This document shows, piece after piece, positions 8,169-11,292 of a DNA stretch of 11,292 nucleotides. Numbering within the stretch: the first letter of the stretch is position 1; each line of letters begins with the position of its first letter. Source of the DNA: Microbacterium sp. (GTDB lineage Bacteria; Actinomycetota; Actinomycetes; Actinomycetales; Microbacteriaceae). The position numbers and the translations under genes were made by a program. Location of the stretch: assembly GCA_029267645.1 (NCBI GenBank), contig JAJUIM010000038.1, positions 1 through 11,292 on the forward strand, given 5' to 3'. The notes under the pieces were generated by a model. The model was not told where the DNA came from and did no database searches. It saw only the letters and a list, made by a program, of their open reading frames with translations.

Positions 8169-9374
8169 GTGAGCACCCCCGACACCGCCACCGCCGTTCC
8201 CTACGCCTCCGCCGCAGCCGCGGACGGGGCCCCCTTCGTCGAGACGCCGACCGCGTACGACGCGATTCTCCTCGCGAGCTTCGGCGGCCCCGAGGGGCAG
8301 GAGGACGTGATCCCGTTTCTCCGGAACGTCACGGGCGGGCGCGGGATCCCCGACGAGCGCCTCGAAGAAGTCGCGACCCACTACCGGGCCTTCGGCGGCG
8401 TGAGCCCCATCAACCAGCAGAACCGCGAGCTGCTCGCGGCGCTCGAGGCCGAGATCGCCCGCCGCGGCCTCGACCTGCCCGTGTACTGGGGCAATCGCAA
8501 CTGGCACCCGACGATGGACGACGCCGTCTCGCGGGCCTACGCCGACGGGCACCGCACGGTGCTCGCGCTCGCGACGAGCGCCTACAGCTCGTACTCGAGC
8601 GACCGGCAGTACCGCGAGGACTTCGCGCGCGTGCTCTCGGCCGAGGGCGGCACGGGGCTCGGCGAGAACGACGACCCCATGACGATCGACAAGGTGCGGC
8701 TCTTCTTCGACCACCCCGGCTTCGTCGAGCCGTTCTACGAGGGCGTGCGCGACGCCGTGTCGGCGTGGCTCGACGAGGGGCGCCCCGCCGCAGAGATCCG
8801 CCTGCTCTTCTCGACGCACTCGGTACCCATGGCCGACGCGGAGCGCTCGGGCCCCCGCGACGGCGACTTCGGCCCCGGCGGCGCGTACGTCGCCCAGCAC
8901 ACGGCCGTCGCCGAGCACATCATGCGCCGGCTCGCCGACGAGATCCCGGCGGCGGCCGACATCGACTGGTCGCTCGTCTTCCAGTCGCGCTCGGGTCCGC
9001 CGAGCCAGCCCTGGCTCGAGCCCGACGTCAACGACGTCATCGCGACGCTGCCGGGCGAGGGCGTGACGGCGGTCGCCGTCGTGCCACTCGGCTTCGTGAG
9101 CGACCACATGGAGGTGCTGTGGGACCTCGACAACGAGGCGAAGCAGTCGGCCGCAGATGCGGGGCTCGCGTTCGTGCGCACCCGCACGCCCGGCACGCAC
9201 CCCGCCTACGTCGCGGGGCTCGTCGACCTCATCGTGGAGCGCCTCGAGGGCACGCCCGCCGCCGAGCGGCCGCACGTGACGCCGCTCGGCCCCTGGTACG
9301 ACGTGGCGCGTCCCGGCAGCGACGAGAACGTGCGCCTCGGCTTCCGTCCCGCGGCAGCGGGCCTCGCGCCCTGA
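8169..9374 (+). CDS. hemH: Coproporphyrin III ferrochelatase (CpfC/HemH)
   Basis: Inserts Fe(II) into the porphyrin ring; in Actinobacteria the substrate is normally coproporphyrin III (coprohaem route). The product is 401 residues. Seen: ILLASFGGPEG near residue 35, YWGNRNWHP, ALATSAYSSYSSDRQY, metal-site histidine H217 in FSTHSVP, the porphyrin-cleft motif SRSGPPSQPWLEPD, and E315 in SDHMEVLWDLDNEA, the partner of the histidine in B. subtilis ferrochelatase (H183/E264). The protein contains no cysteine at all, so it cannot carry the [2Fe-2S] cluster of the mycobacterial enzyme. The GTG at 8169 is chosen because upstream codons of the open frame look non-conserved and Cys/Arg-rich. The N-terminal 25 residues are low-complexity Ala/Thr. 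It is transcribed divergently from pepN; rpiB follows after 18 bases. Confidence 0.95.
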   Translation: MSTPDTATAVPYASAAAADGAPFVETPTAYDAILLASFGGPEGQEDVIPFLRNVTGGRGIPDERLEEVATHYRAFGGVSPINQQNRELLAALEAEIARRGLDLPVYWGNRNWHPTMDDAVSRAYADGHRTVLALATSAYSSYSSDRQYREDFARVLSAEGGTGLGENDDPMTIDKVRLFFDHPGFVEPFYEGVRDAVSAWLDEGRPAAEIRLLFSTHSVPMADAERSGPRDGDFGPGGAYVAQHTAVAEHIMRRLADEIPAAADIDWSLVFQSRSGPPSQPWLEPDVNDVIATLPGEGVTAVAVVPLGFVSDHMEVLWDLDNEAKQSAADAGLAFVRTRTPGTHPAYVAGLVDLIVERLEGTPAAERPHVTPLGPWYDVARPGSDENVRLGFRPAAAGLAP

Positions 9375-9379
9375 CGCCC

Positions 9380-9385
9380 TAGGAT
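9380..9385 (+). promoter_or_regulatory. Leaderless-type -10 element for rpiB
   Basis: TAGGAT matches TANNNT, with 7 bases between it and the ATG at 9393, exactly the spacing seen before the 4364 gene. No Shine-Dalgarno precedes the ATG. The element lies in the 18-base gap after the hemH stop, so rpiB can be transcribed independently of hemH. Confidence 0.55.
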
Positions 9386-9392
9386 CGATCCC

Positions 9393-9890
9393 ATGCGCAT
9401 CCACATCGCGACCGACCACGCCGGCCTCGAGTTCTCGACCGAGCTGCAGCGCCACCTCCTCGACCAGGGCCACGAGGTCGTCGACCACGGCCCCGTCGAG
9501 TACGACGCGCTCGACGACTACCCGGCGTTCTGCATCCGCGCGGCTCAGGCGGTCATCGCGGATCAGCGAGCGGGCGTCGAGGCGCTCGGCGTCGTGTTCG
9601 GCGGATCCGGCAACGGCGAGCAGATCGCGGCGAACAAGGTCGAGGGCGTGCGCGCAGCACTCGTGTGGAACCGCTCGACCGCCGAGCTCGCGCGCGAGCA
9701 CAACGACGCGAACGTCATCTCGATCGGCGCCCGCCAGCACGCGGTCGAGGAGGTGCTCGACCTCGTCGACACCTTCGTCGCGACGCCGTTCTCGGGCGAG
9801 GAGCGCCACGCGCGCCGCATCGCCCAGGTGGCCGCCTACGAGACCGACGGCACGCTCGTCGACGGGCCGGCGCCGCGCGTTCGAGGCTGA
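9393..9890 (+). CDS. rpiB: Ribose-5-phosphate isomerase B
   Basis: Interconverts ribose 5-phosphate and ribulose 5-phosphate in the non-oxidative pentose phosphate pathway (LacAB/RpiB family). The product is 165 residues, matching mycobacterial RpiB. Seen: the nucleotide-like N-terminus IHIATDHAG with D8/H9, the DDYPAFC motif, the phosphate/active-site loop GGSGNGEQIAANKV with S72 and E76, and H103 in LAREHNDAN. E. coli RpiB uses a cysteine as the catalytic base; this protein has the Mycobacterium-type arrangement with glutamate (E76, equivalent to E75 of the M. tuberculosis enzyme). The ATG at 9393 has no Shine-Dalgarno but an ideally placed -10, suggesting a leaderless message. The stop lies 3 bases before the glycosylase start, so the two genes form an operon. 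Confidence 0.95.
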   Translation: MRIHIATDHAGLEFSTELQRHLLDQGHEVVDHGPVEYDALDDYPAFCIRAAQAVIADQRAGVEALGVVFGGSGNGEQIAANKVEGVRAALVWNRSTAELAREHNDANVISIGARQHAVEEVLDLVDTFVATPFSGEERHARRIAQVAAYETDGTLVDGPAPRVRG

Positions 9891-9893
9891 GGC

Positions 9894-10901
9894 ATGCCAG
9901 AAGGACACTCCGTCCACCGCATCGCGCGCCAGTTCGAGCGGAACTTCGTGGGGCGCCCCGTGGCGGTCTCGAGCCCGCAGGGCCGATTCGCCGACGGCGC
10001 CGCGCTGATCGACGGCAGCGAGATGCGCCGCGCCATGGCCGTCGGCAAGCAGATGTTCCTCGAGTTCGACGGCGAGCGCTGGCTGCGCGTGCACCTCGGC
10101 CTGTACGGGGCGTGGGACTTCGCCGGCGAGATCCTCGTCGACCCCACGATCGCGTCGGCCAACGGCCGCATCGGGCAGACGAACCAGCGCGGCACGGAGC
10201 TCGAGGGCGACGTCGTCTTCGACGACGCGGGCGAGAACTCGCTCTCGTCGATCGGCGCTCCGCGGCGGGCTCGTGCGCACGTGCGCATGTCGGAGCAGAC
10301 GAAGGGCCTCGGCGACGAGTCCGACGAGTGGCCGCCGCCCGTCGTCGGCCAGGTGCGCGCAAGGCTCCTGACCGAACGCACCTGCGCCGACCTGCGCGGT
10401 CCGACCGCGTGCGTCGTCGAGGATCCGCAGGCCGTGCAGGCGGTCATCGACCGCCTCGGCCCCGACCCGCTCGTCGGCAACCCGGACGAGAACGAGGAGC
10501 GGTTCGTCCGCGCCGTGCGTCGCCGTCAGGTCGCGATCGGGCAGCTGCTCATGGATCAGTCGGTGGTGAGCGGGATCGGCAACGTCTACCGCGCCGAGAT
10601 GCTCTTCCGCGCCCGCATCGACCCGCACACGCCGGGCAAGGCGATTCCCGAGGAGCTCGTGCGCGAGCTGTGGCGTGACTGGGTGCGCCTGCTGCGGGTC
10701 GGCGTCGAGACGGGCCAGATGATGACGATGGACGGCCTGACGGGCGACGCCTGGCGCCGCGCGATGGCGAGCCGCGACGACCGCCACTGGGTCTACCACC
10801 GCGCAGGCCTGCCGTGCCGCGTGTGCGGCACCGAGATCGTGCTCGAGGAGATGCAGGCGCGCAAGCTGTACTGGTGCCCGAGCTGCCAGCGCGCGGCGTG
10901 A
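9894..10901 (+). CDS. nei: Fpg/Nei family DNA glycosylase (Nei1-like)
   Basis: Base-excision repair enzyme removing oxidised bases, with AP-lyase activity. The product is 335 residues. It begins MPEGHSVHR, so the catalytic N-terminal proline P2 and E3 are in place after methionine removal. A conserved lysine K52 (VGKQMF) follows. The helix-two-turn-helix is about 215-238 (IGQLLMDQSVVSGIGNVYRAEMLF region) with N230. A C-terminal zinc finger has C308, C311, C328 and C331. It closely resembles the M. tuberculosis Nei1 type (MPEGHTLHR...SPQGRFAD), which is also encoded directly after rpiB. It is clearly longer than that protein, about 268 residues, largely because of an extra segment at about residues 82-146. 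The start has GAGG 7 bases upstream, inside the end of rpiB. The exact lesion spectrum cannot be read from sequence. Confidence 0.93.
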   Translation: MPEGHSVHRIARQFERNFVGRPVAVSSPQGRFADGAALIDGSEMRRAMAVGKQMFLEFDGERWLRVHLGLYGAWDFAGEILVDPTIASANGRIGQTNQRGTELEGDVVFDDAGENSLSSIGAPRRARAHVRMSEQTKGLGDESDEWPPPVVGQVRARLLTERTCADLRGPTACVVEDPQAVQAVIDRLGPDPLVGNPDENEERFVRAVRRRQVAIGQLLMDQSVVSGIGNVYRAEMLFRARIDPHTPGKAIPEELVRELWRDWVRLLRVGVETGQMMTMDGLTGDAWRRAMASRDDRHWVYHRAGLPCRVCGTEIVLEEMQARKLYWCPSCQRAA

Positions 10902-10933
10902 CGGCGCCGCAGGATCGCAGGAGGGACGCGGCG

Positions 10934-11292
10934 ATGGAACGCGGTGAGACGGTCGATGTGCTCGCGAACGTGCGGATCGCGGGGGAGGGGCGCGAGCTGC
11001 TCGCCCACCCCGACGCGGAGCGCGACGGCGTGTTCGACGTGTGGATCGCGGACGGCGGGATCGCGGACATCGCGCCTGCCGGGGCGATCGTGCACCGCGG
11101 CGCGGTGCTCGACGCAGGCGGCGCCTGGGTCGTGCCGGGGCTTTGGGACCACCACGCGCACTTCCTCCAGTGGTCGCTCGCGGGCGCCCGCCCGTCCGTC
11201 GAGGCCGCGGACTCGCCCGAGGAAGCCGCAGGCCTCGCGGGTCGCGCAGCCCCCGGTCCCGACGGCCGCCGCGTGCTCTCGCGCCTGCGCCC
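10934..11292 (+). CDS. Amidohydrolase family protein, N-terminal part (truncated by window edge)
   Basis: An open frame of 119 full codons runs off the right edge. The ATG at 10934 has AGGAGG 9 bases upstream (10919-10924), 32 bases after the glycosylase stop and on the same strand. The visible part starts with the small beta-sandwich typical of composite amidohydrolases (DVWIADGGIADIAPAG, about 35-50). It then reaches GAWVVPGLWDHHAH at 63-76, whose H74-A-H76 is the first HxH metal-binding pair. The wording PGLWDHHxH followed by QW recalls the YtcJ-like amidohydrolase_3 group. Substrate is unknown, and the remaining metal ligands lie outside the window. Confidence 0.85.
   Translation, partial: MERGETVDVLANVRIAGEGRELLAHPDAERDGVFDVWIADGGIADIAPAGAIVHRGAVLDAGGAWVVPGLWDHHAHFLQWSLAGARPSVEAADSPEEAAGLAGRAAPGPDGRRVLSRLR

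Noticed and set aside
5713..8172. Very long open frame (819 codons) on the plus strand opposite pepN
   Set aside because: It is antisense to an intact PepN with all catalytic motifs. The translation is dominated by Arg/Val/Asp/Glu/Ala repeats, typical of the reverse frame of GC-rich genes, with no domain signal.
8145..10799. Very long open frame (884 codons) on the minus strand opposite hemH, rpiB and nei
   Set aside because: It spans three well-defined genes antisense, and its composition (His/Arg/Val/Ala/Asp-rich) is a stop-poor artefact of high GC content.

Overview
This window is GC-rich, densely packed bacterial chromosome. Codon third positions are almost always G or C, GTG starts are common and genes overlap by one to four bases. 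Protein content (SufS/SufU pair, Mycobacterium-type RpiB, Nei1-type glycosylase, group II truncated haemoglobin, actinobacterial PepN) points to an actinobacterium. The long in-frame insertion in Nei, from memory of related proteins, suggests Microbacteriaceae. That family placement is inference; no database was searched. I see no mobile element, phage gene, CRISPR array, tRNA or rRNA.

Layout. (1) 1-1352, minus strand: a glycine betaine/proline-type ABC ATPase with C-terminal CBS domains (ProV/OpuAA type), coupled through a TGATG overlap to a permease whose first 12 codons are visible. (2) 1353-1746: the only long non-coding stretch, lying between divergent genes. It holds three separate dyad-symmetric elements, one of them one base away from the CRP/GlxR consensus. 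(3) 1747-3437, plus strand: sufS and sufU with a 4-base overlap, forming the sulfur-mobilising half of the SUF Fe-S system without sufBCD nearby. (4) 3441-4295, minus: acyl-CoA thioesterase II. (5) 4296-4363: a short divergent region whose 9-base palindrome supplies a -10 element to both strands. (6) 4364-5023, plus: a leaderless, unrecognised protein. (7) 5027-7995, minus: pepN followed by a group II truncated haemoglobin, coupled through TGATG. (8) 7996-8168: divergent promoter region. (9) 8169-9374, plus: coproporphyrin ferrochelatase without a single cysteine. (10) 9393-10901, plus: rpiB (probably leaderless) and a Nei-type DNA glycosylase. (11) 10934-11292, plus: the start of an amidohydrolase, cut by the window edge.

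How the genes fit together. From established knowledge, pepN, rpiB, nei and glbO also lie close together in Mycobacterium tuberculosis (Rv2464c-Rv2470), so the right half is a conserved actinobacterial neighbourhood. Three loci concern iron or sulfur cofactors: SufSU (Fe-S sulfur supply), ferrochelatase (haem iron insertion) and the truncated haemoglobin (a haem user). The window is mostly conserved housekeeping content. I found no convincing new multi-gene system. The points most worth a second look are regulatory: the proV-sufS intergenic dyads and the symmetric promoter between tesB and its neighbour.
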